DNA of 64,000 nucleotides from Lederbergia graminis (GCF_042655485.1 NZ_JBHSMC010000003.1:186001-250000); one strand, 5' to 3'; shown: positions 45,398 through 54,110, numbered from the stretch's first letter. Made by a program: numbers and translations. The notes: generated by a model not told the origin, from the letters alone.

Positions 45398-46279
45398 ATG
45401 AGGATGAATATGAATATGTATACAATTGAACAAGTACAGGATAACCAATTTACGATTTATGAACTGCGCGGCCAAGCATCGATATTAAGAGTGGCTCCCG
45501 AACGAGGGGGAATCATTATCGGTTTTGAGGTGCAGGGGGATGAAGTATTGTTTTTAAATAAAAAAACATTTTACGAAGAAGATGCCAATGTTCGTGGCGG
45601 AATTCCGATTTTATTTCCAATCTTTGGCCAATTAGAAGAAGGAAAATATGAATGGGAAGGCAAAGTATATAATATGAAGAATCATGGCTTTGCACGTAAC
45701 CTTCCATGGGAAGTAGTCGAAACGAATGCATCGGAAGACAAGGCGATGATCACATTACGTTTACAAAGCAGTTCAGAAACACTAGCATCCTATCCATTCG
45801 AATTTGAAGTTTTTTTTACTTATATTCTACAAGATAATACGTTAACGATTGAACAGGAATATAAGAACAAATCCAGCAATGAAATGCCAATCTATGGTGG
45901 ATTTCATCCATACTTTAGCACTTCCGAGAAAAATTTGAGCTATGAAACAGATGCGGAACAATATCTAGATTACAATGATATGAAAGTAAAAAGTGTGCAA
46001 GAAGATGGTTTAGACTTAACGAATAAAGTGGAATCCTTTGTATTATTAGATGCAAAAAAGAAAGGTATTTCTTTTCCACTTCCAGAATTAAATAGGAAAG
46101 TACACATAAAATATGGTGACGAATTTAAGTATGTGTATTTGTGGACAGAACAAGATCAAGATTTTGTTTGTGTCGAGCCTGCAATGGGCAAGACGGATGA
46201 ATTCAATCGGAAAGAAGAATTATTGTTTGTTGAACAAGGGAAATCAGTGAAAACGATGATGACAGTGACTGTAGAATAA
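45398..46279 (+). CDS. Aldose 1-epimerase family protein
   Basis: A 293-residue beta-sandwich protein of the galactose mutarotase superfamily. NVRGGIPILFPIFGQL matches the substrate-binding Arg/Pro block, MKNHGFARNLPWEV carries the catalytic-type His, YGGFHPYFS a second His, and CVEPAMGKTDEFN the catalytic Glu. The pattern is close to YeaD/hexose-6-phosphate 1-epimerase-like members. It would interconvert anomers of a sugar or sugar phosphate. Several in-frame ATGs occur at the start; the first has AAAGGA about 8 bases upstream. The lipase gene follows after 44 bases. Confidence 0.82.
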   Translation: MRMNMNMYTIEQVQDNQFTIYELRGQASILRVAPERGGIIIGFEVQGDEVLFLNKKTFYEEDANVRGGIPILFPIFGQLEEGKYEWEGKVYNMKNHGFARNLPWEVVETNASEDKAMITLRLQSSSETLASYPFEFEVFFTYILQDNTLTIEQEYKNKSSNEMPIYGGFHPYFSTSEKNLSYETDAEQYLDYNDMKVKSVQEDGLDLTNKVESFVLLDAKKKGISFPLPELNRKVHIKYGDEFKYVYLWTEQDQDFVCVEPAMGKTDEFNRKEELLFVEQGKSVKTMMTVTVE

Positions 46280-46323
46280 GGAGCCGGCGATGATACCGTA
46301 TTGAAACCATTGGGGGATTAAAC

Positions 46324-47250
46324 ATGGAAATAGTGTCAAATTGGCTAACGATGGATGATCAAGTGAAGGTGCATGTGAAACAATGGCAAGTTAGAGGAGA
46401 AAAGCCTAGAGCCATTCTACAACTATCTCATGGTATGGCAGAACATATAGAACGGTACGAAACATTTGCACAATATTTAGTGGAAAAAGGTATCTATGTT
46501 TTGGGAAACGACCATCGAGGTCATGGACAAACTGGAAAATCAGCTGGGCGTATGGGTTTTTTAGCAGAACAGGATGGTTTTGAGCGGATTGTCGATGATT
46601 TGTACACGATAACGTTACATATTCAAAAAGAATATCCAGAAACACACGTTTTTTTACTAGGGCATAGTATGGGATCTTTTGTAGCACGTAGGTATATTCA
46701 GAAATATGCAGACGCTATACAAGGTGTAATTATCTCAGGTACAGCATATTCTCCAGGTGTTGCTGGAAAGATGGGTAAAATGCTCGCTTTAATGGAGGAA
46801 CGTCGATCGGGACCGACTGCACCAAGTCCATTGATGAATCGTTTAGTCTTTGGTGCCAACAATAAAAGTTTTCCTCATCCGAATACGGCATTTGATTGGC
46901 TTTGTAGTAATTCCGAAGTAGTGGAAAACTATATTGATGACCCTCTATGCGGTTTTATCTGTAGTTCACGGTTTTTTTATGATTTACTTACTGGTTTAGA
47001 AATGATTCATGATCCTAACCTAATACAAACTATACCGAAGGACCTGCCAATACTTATTTTTAGTGGTGATATGGACCCAATTGGTAATAATGGGAAAGGC
47101 ATACAGAAAGTAGTACAACAATACAAAAAAAATGGGTTAAATAATATTGAATACAAGCTGTTTACGAATGGCCGCCACGAAATGTTAAATGAAGTAAATA
47201 AAGAAGAAGTATATACCTTTGTTTTTGACTGGATCCAAAAACAAATATAA
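46324..47250 (+). CDS. Alpha/beta hydrolase (monoacylglycerol lipase-like)
   Basis: A 308-residue serine hydrolase. The nucleophile elbow is GHSMGSF, the preceding HG-loop is LSHGMAEHIERY, DHRGHGQTG is typical of monoacylglycerol lipases and lysophospholipases, and the triad is completed by FSGDMDPIG (Asp) and TNGRHEMLNE (His). No signal peptide is seen, so it is cytoplasmic. It probably hydrolyses a monoacylglycerol or similar ester. GGGGGA precedes the ATG. A weak hairpin with a T run follows. Confidence 0.88.
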   Translation: MEIVSNWLTMDDQVKVHVKQWQVRGEKPRAILQLSHGMAEHIERYETFAQYLVEKGIYVLGNDHRGHGQTGKSAGRMGFLAEQDGFERIVDDLYTITLHIQKEYPETHVFLLGHSMGSFVARRYIQKYADAIQGVIISGTAYSPGVAGKMGKMLALMEERRSGPTAPSPLMNRLVFGANNKSFPHPNTAFDWLCSNSEVVENYIDDPLCGFICSSRFFYDLLTGLEMIHDPNLIQTIPKDLPILIFSGDMDPIGNNGKGIQKVVQQYKKNGLNNIEYKLFTNGRHEMLNEVNKEEVYTFVFDWIQKQI

Positions 47251-47254
47251 CGCG

Positions 47255-47291
47255 AAGCAGAGTGGCAAATTGTTGCTCTGTTTCTTTTTTT
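47255..47291 (+). terminator. Probable terminator after the lipase gene
   Basis: GCAGAG...GCTCTG form an imperfect hairpin followed by TTTCTTTTTTT, directly after the stop codon. Confidence 0.6.
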
Positions 47292-47353
47292 CATAATTTC
47301 TCCATTTTAGTAAACGATATTAGGGTAAAGGATATAACACGGAGGTGTAAATC

Positions 47354-47518
47354 ATGTTAGACCATGAATTTAAACGACCAGATGTAAATGAAGATCATGT
47401 GGTGAATTTTGAAAGTCAGCTGGATGGAGATGAAAATGCTTATTCTCATTATTCTGGTTTAGCTCCCATTCCTCCGCATATTCATGGGCACTTGCATGGA
47501 CTAGAATTTTTCATCTAA
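47354..47518 (+). CDS. Small histidine-rich protein, 54 residues
   Basis: A short open frame preceded by GGAGGTG at correct spacing. The product begins MLDHEFKRPDVNEDHV and ends with PHIHGHLHGLEFFI, giving eight histidines in 54 residues, five of them near the C-terminus. I do not recognise the family; a metal-binding or spore-associated role is possible but is only inference. The YozQ-like gene starts 35 bases downstream with its own ribosome binding site, so the two are probably co-transcribed. Confidence 0.65.
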   Translation: MLDHEFKRPDVNEDHVVNFESQLDGDENAYSHYSGLAPIPPHIHGHLHGLEFFI

Positions 47519-47553
47519 TTTGGATGAATCACAACTACTTAGGAGGTTTTACA

Positions 47554-47760
47554 ATGGATAATCCAAAGAATAAGGAAAAGTTGAAAGGTACAACGTTAGC
47601 GGGGAAAACATTTACTCCATCTGACTACAATAGCAGTTCTGAGTTAGAATCAGGTCTAGCTATGACACATGAACAAGTGAATGACACGTTAATGGAAGGA
47701 ACAATCGACGGGGAGATAGATGACCTATCTAGTAAGACAATTCCGAGAAAAGAAGAATAA
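47554..47760 (+). CDS. YozQ-like (DUF4025) small protein
   Basis: A 68-residue hydrophilic protein with AGGAGG 8 bases before the ATG. The segment LAGKTFTPSDYNSSSELESG followed by LAMTHEQVNDTLMEGTIDG resembles the Bacillus YozQ/DUF4025 family (ATTHEQVND..xEGxIDG pattern). Function is unknown; such proteins are often stress- or spore-related. A bidirectional terminator follows. Confidence 0.75.
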   Translation: MDNPKNKEKLKGTTLAGKTFTPSDYNSSSELESGLAMTHEQVNDTLMEGTIDGEIDDLSSKTIPRKEE

Positions 47761-47767
47761 TGACGTA

Positions 47768-47800
47768 GAAAGGTGCCTCATTTTTTCATGGGCACCTTTC
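47768..47800. terminator. Bidirectional terminator between convergent genes
   Basis: A perfect 10-bp stem GAAAGGTGCC / GGCACCTTTC lies between the YozQ-like gene and the minus-strand LysE gene. Confidence 0.8.
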
Positions 47801-47802
47801 GT

Positions 47803-48429
47803 CTATCCAAATAGTATTTTCGCAGCCTCAATTCCAAAATAGACCCCAAACCCAATCAAGGACAATGCGGATATAATGGAGATAATCTTTAAAACTCTTT
47901 CTGTCAGTAATTTTCTAAAACTACTAGCAACTGCAGCCATTGTCACATCCCAAAGTAAGATTCCTATAAAAATTGCGAGAGTATAAAGTAGTACACGTCC
48001 TGTACTATACACTGACACTGTTTTAGCAAGTACAGAGCCGTAAATTCCTAACCAAAATAAAATCGTTAATGGGTTTGCTAAAGACATTAAAAATCCAGAA
48101 ATAAAAGACTTAGCAGCTGATTCTTTATCATTTCTTGTATTGGTAGTTAATTTACTTACACCGAGTAGATTTTCAAAACCAGTGTATACAAGCACAAAGA
48201 AGCCAAATAACCATAAAAAAGTTTTCATAAAAGGAATTTCTAGGAAGTGTATGATGCCTAAGAAAACTAAAAGCATGTAGACACCATCAGCAATCATTGC
48301 GCCTACACCTACCAACCATGCATGAAAAAATCCACTCTTAATCCCCTTGTCTAACTGAGCAGCATTAATTGGCCCAATTGGAGCAGCTAAAGATAACCCA
48401 AGAAAAATATACCCAAAGAAAACCCCCAA
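47803..48429 (-). CDS. LysE family translocator
   Basis: A 208-residue membrane protein with about six helices. The LysE/RhtB pattern is seen at the N-terminus, GLSLAAPIGPINAAQLDKG, and in SGFLMSLANPLTILFWLGIY. Members export amino acids (lysine, arginine, threonine, homoserine lactone). It probably starts at TTG with GGGGGG upstream. It is clearly paralogous to the gene at 50731; both lie on the minus strand, flanking YqhV and the repeat arrays. Confidence 0.88.
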   Translation of the reverse strand: MGVFFGYIFLGLSLAAPIGPINAAQLDKGIKSGFFHAWLVGVGAMIADGVYMLLVFLGIIHFLEIPFMKTFLWLFGFFVLVYTGFENLLGVSKLTTNTRNDKESAAKSFISGFLMSLANPLTILFWLGIYGSVLAKTVSVYSTGRVLLYTLAIFIGILLWDVTMAAVASSFRKLLTERVLKIISIISALSLIGFGVYFGIEAAKILFG

Positions 48430-48588
48430 ATCGTAAACCCCCCAATGAATTAGCTTGTACCATTCTATTCAAGAAAATGAAATATAGGACAACTTCTATG
48501 AAGGAGGTTCTGATTTAAAAACTTGTCCTTCTTTCTACAGAGGTACGTGCATATATTAAATTCAAGAATAATCATTGGAGGAAAGAAA

Positions 48589-48864
48589 ATGTTTCATTTT
48601 ATAGAAAAGGCAATTCTAGGGATGTTTTTACTACGACTCCTCTCCGGCAGTTTAGAAGTATTCGTCGCTTTCGTCATATTAAGGTATAACGATATCGAAA
48701 AAGCTCTAGTAGTTAACACATCCCTAGCGATGGTGGGCCCACTCGTATTATTAGCCACTACAACTATCGGCTTAATGGGAATAGCCGATAAAATCTCCCT
48801 ATCCAAATTCATATGGATCATTGGAGGAGTCGCTTGTATTTTATACGGAGTAAAAAGTAACTGA
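48589..48864 (+). CDS. yqhV: YqhV-like (DUF2619) membrane protein
   Basis: A 91-residue protein with about three hydrophobic helices. FIEKAILGMFLLRLLSGSLE and NDIEKALVVNTSLAMVGPLV match the Bacillus YqhV family, whose gene usually lies near spoIIIA in other genomes. The start at 48589 follows GGAGG; the upstream in-frame ATG has no such site. Function is unknown. Its 3' end is the first copy of a short direct repeat that continues downstream. Confidence 0.82.
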   Translation: MFHFIEKAILGMFLLRLLSGSLEVFVAFVILRYNDIEKALVVNTSLAMVGPLVLLATTTIGLMGIADKISLSKFIWIIGGVACILYGVKSN

Positions 48865-48917
48865 ACTCTTTGGAAAGTAATACTGAACTCTTTACTTGGG
48901 AAAGTAATACTGAATTC
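48854..48917. repeat. Short direct repeats at the 3' end of yqhV
   Basis: Three copies of AAAGTAA(TA)CTGAACTCTTT-like sequence start at 48854, 48874 and 48901; the first overlaps the yqhV stop codon. Nothing gene-like is seen from here to 49080. Confidence 0.7.
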
Positions 48918-49089
48918 GCTCATTCCTGGTGATAAAACAACTGGCCAGGAAGTTTCGGCGTTCTTTCTTTTTTGTAGAGGGAGTAGATCTTGGGATGGAG
49001 AGTTCCATCATGTCCTGTTTGCAGATCAATTAGTAGACGAGGGAATGCTGGGGATTTAGAGTGTCCGGTACATAGGGGAAATGGTGGAT

Positions 49090-49380
49090 GAGGTAACGTT
49101 GACGGTAGTATCGTGCCCAGTGAAGATGAAGAGTCACGGAAGAGGTAACGCTGAAGGCCTCATCGTGCCCAGTGAGGATGCAAAGTGACAGAATAGGTAA
49201 CGGGGGCTGCTTCATCGTGCCTAGTGGGGATGAAAAGTGACAGAAGAGGTAACGCGGGCTGCTTCATCGTGCCTAGTGGGGATGAAAAGTGACTCGAGAG
49301 GTCACGCTAACAGCTTCATCGCGTCCAGTATGAAGCGAAAATCATTGAAGCGGTCACGATGAGAGATTCATCGTGACCTA
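49090..49380. repeat. Tandem array of about six copies of a 52-bp unit
   Basis: GGTAACG (or GGTCACG) recurs at 49092, 49144, 49196, 49248, 49300 and 49352, exactly 52 bases apart. A typical unit is GGTAACG, about 6 variable bases, GCTTCATCGTGCCTAGTGGGG, ATGAAAAGTGACAGAAGA. TTCATC and GATGAA within a unit can pair. The last two copies have GGTCAC where GGTAAC is found earlier. No ORF or ribosome binding site is seen. Confidence 0.88.
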
Positions 49381-49403
49381 TCCAGTTTTTAAACGGATTA
49401 GCT

Positions 49404-50635
49404 ACAAGATAATTCTGTATAGCTACAAGAAAAGTTATTGATCTCGCATGAATATAAGTGGTACTCGCAAGAATATCGAGTGAACCTGCAAGATTTCATG
49501 TGAACCTGCAAGAATACCAGTGTGGTGCAAAAATATCGAGTCAAGTCGCAAGAAAAATAGGTCCTCCCACAAGAATATAAGCTGTAGGCGCAAGAATATC
49601 GGGTGAACCTGCAAGATTATCATGTGAACTCGCAAGAATCCGAGTGTGATGCAAAAATATCCCGTCCTGTCGCAAGAAAAGTAGGTCCTCCCGCAAGAAT
49701 ATAAGCTGTACTCGCAAGAATATCGAGTGAACCCGCAAGAATACCACGCAAACCTGCAAGAATCTTAGTGTGATGCAAAAATATCGAGTCAAGTCGCAAG
49801 AAAAATAGGTCCTCCCGCAAGAATATAAGCGGAAGTCGCAAGAATATCGGGTGAACCTGCAAGAATATCGGGTGAACCTGCAAGAATCCGAGTGTGATGC
49901 AAAAATATCCCGTCAAGTCGCAAGAAAAATAGGTCCTCCCGCAAGAATATAAGCGGTAGTCGCAAGAATATCGAGTGAAGCTGCAAGAATATCGAGTGAA
50001 CCTGCAAGAATATCATGTGAACTCGCAAGAATCCCAGTGTGCAGCAAAAATATCCCGTCCTCTCGCAAGAATATAAGCGGTAGTCGCAAGAAAAATAGCC
50101 CATCCCGCAAGAATAAAAGTGGTACTCGCAAGAATATCGAGTGAACCTGCAAAAATATCATGTGAACCCGCAAGAATATTAGTGTGATGCAAAAATATCG
50201 AGTCAAGTCGCAAGAAAAATAGGTCCTCCCGCAAGAATATAAGCGGTAGTCGCAAGAATATCGATTGAACCCGCAAGAATATCATGTGAACCCGCAAGAA
50301 TATTAGTGTGATGCAAAAATATCGAGTCAAGTCGCAAGAAAAATAGGTCCTCCCGCAAGAATATAAGCGGTAGTCGCAAGAATATCGAGTGAACCCGCAA
50401 GAATAGCACGCCAACCTGCAAGAATCTTAGTGTGATGCAAAAATATCCCGTCCTCTCGCAAGAATATAAGCAGTAGGCGCAAGAATATCAACAGAACCTG
50501 CAAGAATATGGTGCAATGTAGCAAGAATCTCAAGTGGTCCCGCAAAATTAAAAGCAAAGTCGCAAGAATCTCAAGTGGTCCCGCAAAATTAAAAGTAAAC
50601 CCGCAAGAATCCCATATAAATCCGCAAAAACATCC
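49404..50635. repeat. Array of about 58 copies of a 21-bp unit with 126-bp higher-order repeats
   Basis: CGCAAGAATATCGAGTGAACC-type units recur about every 21 bases; I counted about 58 copies of the GCAAGAA/GCAAAAA core. A higher-order pattern is visible: the variant GTGATGCAAAAATATC recurs near 49645, 49769, 49893, 50182, 50308 and 50434, mostly 124-126 bases (six units) apart. Because 21 is divisible by 3, several minus-strand frames remain open and give heptad peptides (FLRVHSI-type). They have no ribosome binding sites and overlap each other, so I do not call genes. The array lies between yqhV and the second LysE gene. Confidence 0.9.
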
Positions 50636-50667
50636 CATATCCCCCAACAATCTAAATACGAAAGCCC

Positions 50668-50719
50668 AAAAAAGGTTGTCCCTGAAGTCCAAATCACAGA
50701 CTCAGGAACGACCTTTTTT
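50668..50719. terminator. Terminator after the second LysE gene
   Basis: A long stem (AAAAAAGGTTGTCCCTGA with TCAGGAACGACCTTTTTT, two G-U pairs) with T runs on both strands. It ends the minus-strand LysE gene and separates it from the repeat array. Confidence 0.85.
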
Positions 50720-50730
50720 AACCTACATTA

Positions 50731-51378
50731 TCATCCTATTAGTGCCTTAATCCCTTGGTATCCAAAATAGACTCCAAATCCTATTAATGATATTCCAGAT
50801 ATTATGGAGATCCATTTGAGGATATTCGTGTTTAAAAACTTTTGGAGGCCGGATGTTAGTCCAGCGATTAGAATGTCCCATAACGTCAGGCCAAGAAATA
50901 TCATACTACTGTAAATTAATAATGAGGATGAGCTGTTTACTTGTGCTGTCTTTGCTAAAACAGAACCGTATATCCCTAACCAGAATAAGATCGATAGTGG
51001 ACTGGTGATAGACATAATAAATCCTGTTATGAAGCATTTAAATAGAGAGTCTTTTTCTCTGTTAGTGGCAATGGTAAGTGAATTTACATTTACCATACTT
51101 TCAACTCCTGTATACAACAGGATAAATGCGCCAAAAAGCCAGAGAAAGATTTGAACAATGGGCACTTCTAAGAAATGCACCATCCCCATATACACAACTA
51201 ACATGAAAAATCCATCCGCAATCATCGAGCCGACTCCAACAATCCATGCATGCCAAAATCCATTTTTAATGCCTTTATCTAAACGGACAGAATTAACAGG
51301 GCCAATTGGAGCTGCTAAAGTAAAACCTAAAAAAATATAACTAAGCAAAATGCTAACGCTCAAAAACCACCACTCCAC
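50731..51378 (-). CDS. LysE family translocator (paralogue of the gene at 47803)
   Basis: A 215-residue LysE/RhtB-type exporter with about six helices. SYIFLGFTLAAPIGPVNSVRL, GFWHAWIVGVGSMIADG and MSITSPLSILFWLGIYGSVLAKT align closely with the paralogue at 47803, and both C-termini read SLIGFGVYFG. Translation may begin at GTG 51378 or at a TTG 15 bases later, which has a better placed GGAGTGGTGG. Amino acid export is the family role; the substrate is unknown. Confidence 0.86.
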   Translation of the reverse strand: MEWWFLSVSILLSYIFLGFTLAAPIGPVNSVRLDKGIKNGFWHAWIVGVGSMIADGFFMLVVYMGMVHFLEVPIVQIFLWLFGAFILLYTGVESMVNVNSLTIATNREKDSLFKCFITGFIMSITSPLSILFWLGIYGSVLAKTAQVNSSSSLLIYSSMIFLGLTLWDILIAGLTSGLQKFLNTNILKWISIISGISLIGFGVYFGYQGIKALIG

Positions 51379-51595
51379 TCGGCAATAAATTATAGCTTGT
51401 ACATTCTATGTGAAAATTCCCGCTAAATATTCTTATTAATTGCGAAACCTTGAAAAAACTTCCATCTATTTTCTTCAGAAAAATATGTCGAATGGGTAAC
51501 CATCATAGAAAAAAAGACATAACGTAAATTTAGTAAAACTTTAATGAAGTAAAGTAGAAACAGATATTAGTGACAAGTGGAGGATTTAATAAGAG

Positions 51596-52609
51596 ATGAA
51601 TAACCCGATTTTTACCCCGAAACAATACAAATCTAAATTAGATGTAATGGAAACGGAAATAGCGATTAAAAAAATAAAGGATTGCTTTGAAAATTGTTTT
51701 GCAGAAGTATTACATGTAACGAAAATATCAGCCCCAATGATATTAAAGCAAGGGAAGGGGTTAAACGATAATTTAAACGGTGTGGAACGAACGGTTTCCT
51801 TTGATGCGCTGGACCTTGATAATTCCACCGTGGAAATTGTGCAATCTTTAGCTAAATGGAAGAGGGTGGCTCTAGCTAGATATGGTTTTTCCGAAAATGA
51901 GGGCATATACACTGATATGAGGGCTATTAGGCGAGATGAGATATTAGATAATCTTCATTCATTGTACGTGGATCAGTGGGATTGGGAAAAAGTCATTGCC
52001 AAAGATCAACGTAATCTATACACATTAAAAACAGAAGTATTAAAGATTTATGATGTAATGAAAGCAACGGAGTCATTCATAAAGAAACTGTATCCTGTGC
52101 TAACACCAATGTTACCGGAAGAAATCAATTTTATTACGACTAAGGAACTGGAAGCTTTGTACCCTCATTATTCACCAAAAGAACGAGAAGACATAATTGC
52201 CAAGAAGTATGGTGCTGTGTTCATTATGCAAATAGGTGGAGAATTACCGTCAGGACAAAAGCATGATGGTCGCTCTCCGGATTATGATGATTGGGAGTTA
52301 AATGGAGATATGATTTTTTGGTATCCAGTTTTAGAAAAAGCGATTGAAATATCTTCGATGGGAATCAGAGTGGATGAGAGTTCTTTACTGTATCAATTAA
52401 AAGCTGCCAGGAAGGAAAGTAGAAAATCATTAGAATATCACCAGTTAGTTCTAGATGGAAGGCTTCCATATACGATAGGTGGGGGAATTGGTCAATCCAG
52501 ATTATGTATGTTTCTGTTGGGAAAATCGCATATTGGTGAAGTTCAATCTTCTGTTTGGGATGACCAAGTAATCAAAGATTGTAAAAAAAATAATATCCAT
52601 CTTTTATAA
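51596..52609 (+). CDS. asnA: Aspartate-ammonia ligase
   Basis: A 337-residue AsnA, the ammonia-dependent asparagine synthetase related to class II aminoacyl-tRNA synthetases. Blocks include ISAPMILKQGKGLNDNLNG, ERTVSFDALD, VDQWDWEK, FIMQIGGELPSGQKHDGRSP and YTIGGGIGQSRLCMFLL. It makes asparagine from aspartate, ammonia and ATP, so the window encodes both ammonia- and glutamine-dependent routes. GGAGGA lies 11 bases upstream of the ATG. No T-box motif is visible in the roughly 200-base leader. A terminator follows. Confidence 0.95.
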   Translation: MNNPIFTPKQYKSKLDVMETEIAIKKIKDCFENCFAEVLHVTKISAPMILKQGKGLNDNLNGVERTVSFDALDLDNSTVEIVQSLAKWKRVALARYGFSENEGIYTDMRAIRRDEILDNLHSLYVDQWDWEKVIAKDQRNLYTLKTEVLKIYDVMKATESFIKKLYPVLTPMLPEEINFITTKELEALYPHYSPKEREDIIAKKYGAVFIMQIGGELPSGQKHDGRSPDYDDWELNGDMIFWYPVLEKAIEISSMGIRVDESSLLYQLKAARKESRKSLEYHQLVLDGRLPYTIGGGIGQSRLCMFLLGKSHIGEVQSSVWDDQVIKDCKKNNIHLL

Positions 52610-52611
52610 AC

Positions 52612-52660
52612 AAGAACAGGCAATTCCTTGTATAAAACGTACACGGAGTCGCCTGTTCTT
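52612..52660 (+). terminator. Hairpin terminator after asnA
   Basis: AAGAACAGGC pairs perfectly with GCCTGTTCTT across a 29-base loop that itself holds TTGTATAAAACGTACA. Confidence 0.6.
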
Positions 52661-52718
52661 CTTACATAATAAATGAATGCCTGTTAATAATAATTTGGAA
52701 TGGAGAGGAGGAAATGCG

Positions 52719-54071
52719 ATGGAAATACCGGCAAGAGCTGGTGCTAAAAGTGGTAAAGACGATAAAGGTGGTACCAAGAAGTTAGCTTGGTGGCAGTTAT
52801 CTTTGCTTGGCGTTGGTTGTATTATAGGGACAGGCTATTTTCTTGGTTCTGGACTCGGTATCAAAATGACGGGACCTTCTATCGTGATTGCATTTATTTT
52901 AGCAGGGATTGGAACATATACCGTGACAGATGCACTGACAAAAATGTCTGCACAAGATCCGCAAGAAGGGTCATTCCGTTCCTATGCAAAAAAGGCATAT
53001 GGCAAATGGGCTGGTTTTAGTAGCGGTTGGGTATACTGGTTCTCGGAAATGTTAATTACCGGAAGTCAGCTTACCGCGCTCTCAATTTTGACAAGATTTT
53101 GGTTTCCTAACGTTCCCCTCTGGATATTTGCTTCTATATATGCAGTCTTAGGTGTAGTAGTAGTCATTATCGGAACAAAGGGATTTGAAAGAGCTCAAAA
53201 TCTATTTGCAATTATAAAAATAGCAGCTATCTTAATGTTTATCATTTTAGCGGTACTTGTGCTTTTTGGTTTGTTTGGTGGAAGTAGTAACGATTTTCGG
53301 ATGCCAAATTCAGTTGGTAAACTCTTTCCTGGTGGAGTAATGGGATTGTGGTCTGCACTAATCTTTGGTTTTTATGCTTTTGGTGGAATAGAGATAATGG
53401 GGATTTTGGCTCCAAGGCTCAAGAAAAAAGAAGATGCAAGAAAATCAGGTACCATCATGTTGATGATTTTGGTGGCAATCTATTTAATTTCTCTATTTTT
53501 AGCTTCTAATTTAGTGGCATTTGATAAATTTAATACCGAAGAAAGTCCATTTGTTATCGCACTTGATAAATATCATTTAAACTTTTTTCCTCATGTATTT
53601 AACGGTGCAATTATCATTGCAGGTTTTTCTGCGATGTCCGCATCCTTATTTGCGGTTACGAGTATGATTGTTACGTTATCGGAAGATGGAGATGCACCTA
53701 AATTTTTTTCGAAAAAAGGTAACTTGAAATTTCACCCTTTCGCCATGGGACTTACAGTTTGTGGACTCATCGTATCAATTGTTACGGCACTACTGATGCC
53801 GGATCGAGTGTATGAATATATTACTACTGCTGCAGGACTCATGTTACTTTACAACTGGTTTTTTATTTTAGTTACTTTTCCAAAATTAGTAAAGGCAACT
53901 GGATTTGATCATGTAAAAAGGTTTTCCGGAATGGCGTTAATCCTACTTGCAGTAAGTGGAACATTGATTCACGGTTCGAGTAGACCCGGCTTTTTTGTAA
54001 GTATTGGTTTCATCGTAATCGTTGTTATTGTGTTACTTTTTATTAATAAAAAGAATAAGAAGAAAAAATGA
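52719..54071 (+). CDS. APC superfamily amino acid permease
   Basis: A 450-residue permease with twelve predicted helices. The substrate-binding first helix is LLGVGCIIGTGYFLGSGLGI, and GLWSALIFGFYAFGGIEIMG is the conserved helix 6 region; DPQEGSFRSYAKKAYGKWAG matches the loop after helix 2. The protein imports an amino acid by proton symport or exchange; specificity is unclear. Translation starts at 52719 with GAGAGGAGG upstream rather than at an ATG 42 bases earlier. The lysine-rich C-terminus is cytoplasmic. Its position beside asnA hints at asparagine or aspartate, which is only a guess. Confidence 0.88.
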   Translation: MEIPARAGAKSGKDDKGGTKKLAWWQLSLLGVGCIIGTGYFLGSGLGIKMTGPSIVIAFILAGIGTYTVTDALTKMSAQDPQEGSFRSYAKKAYGKWAGFSSGWVYWFSEMLITGSQLTALSILTRFWFPNVPLWIFASIYAVLGVVVVIIGTKGFERAQNLFAIIKIAAILMFIILAVLVLFGLFGGSSNDFRMPNSVGKLFPGGVMGLWSALIFGFYAFGGIEIMGILAPRLKKKEDARKSGTIMLMILVAIYLISLFLASNLVAFDKFNTEESPFVIALDKYHLNFFPHVFNGAIIIAGFSAMSASLFAVTSMIVTLSEDGDAPKFFSKKGNLKFHPFAMGLTVCGLIVSIVTALLMPDRVYEYITTAAGLMLLYNWFFILVTFPKLVKATGFDHVKRFSGMALILLAVSGTLIHGSSRPGFFVSIGFIVIVVIVLLFINKKNKKKK

Positions 54072-54073
54072 GG

Positions 54074-54105
54074 AAAACGCACAGATTTTAGCATCTGTGC
54101 GTTTT
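54074..54105. terminator. Bidirectional terminator between convergent genes
   Basis: A perfect 13-bp stem AAAACGCACAGAT / ATCTGTGCGTTTT lies between the permease and the minus-strand DUF3231 gene. Confidence 0.85.
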
Positions 54106-54110
54106 GTGAT

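Noticed and set aside
49404..50635. Possible CRISPR array
   Set aside because: Units are contiguous 21-bp repeats with no unique spacers of constant length, and no cas gene is present. The same reasoning excludes the 51- and 52-bp arrays.
49435..50692. Several overlapping minus-strand frames with heptad-like FLR-rich peptides
   Set aside because: They arise from the 21-bp repeat period, lie in different overlapping frames, lack ribosome binding sites and shift frame at unit indels. I treat the region as a non-coding array.
51379..51595. T-box leader upstream of asnA
   Set aside because: asnA is T-box controlled in some Firmicutes, but no GGGTGGNACCGCG-like element or terminator/antiterminator pair is visible here.
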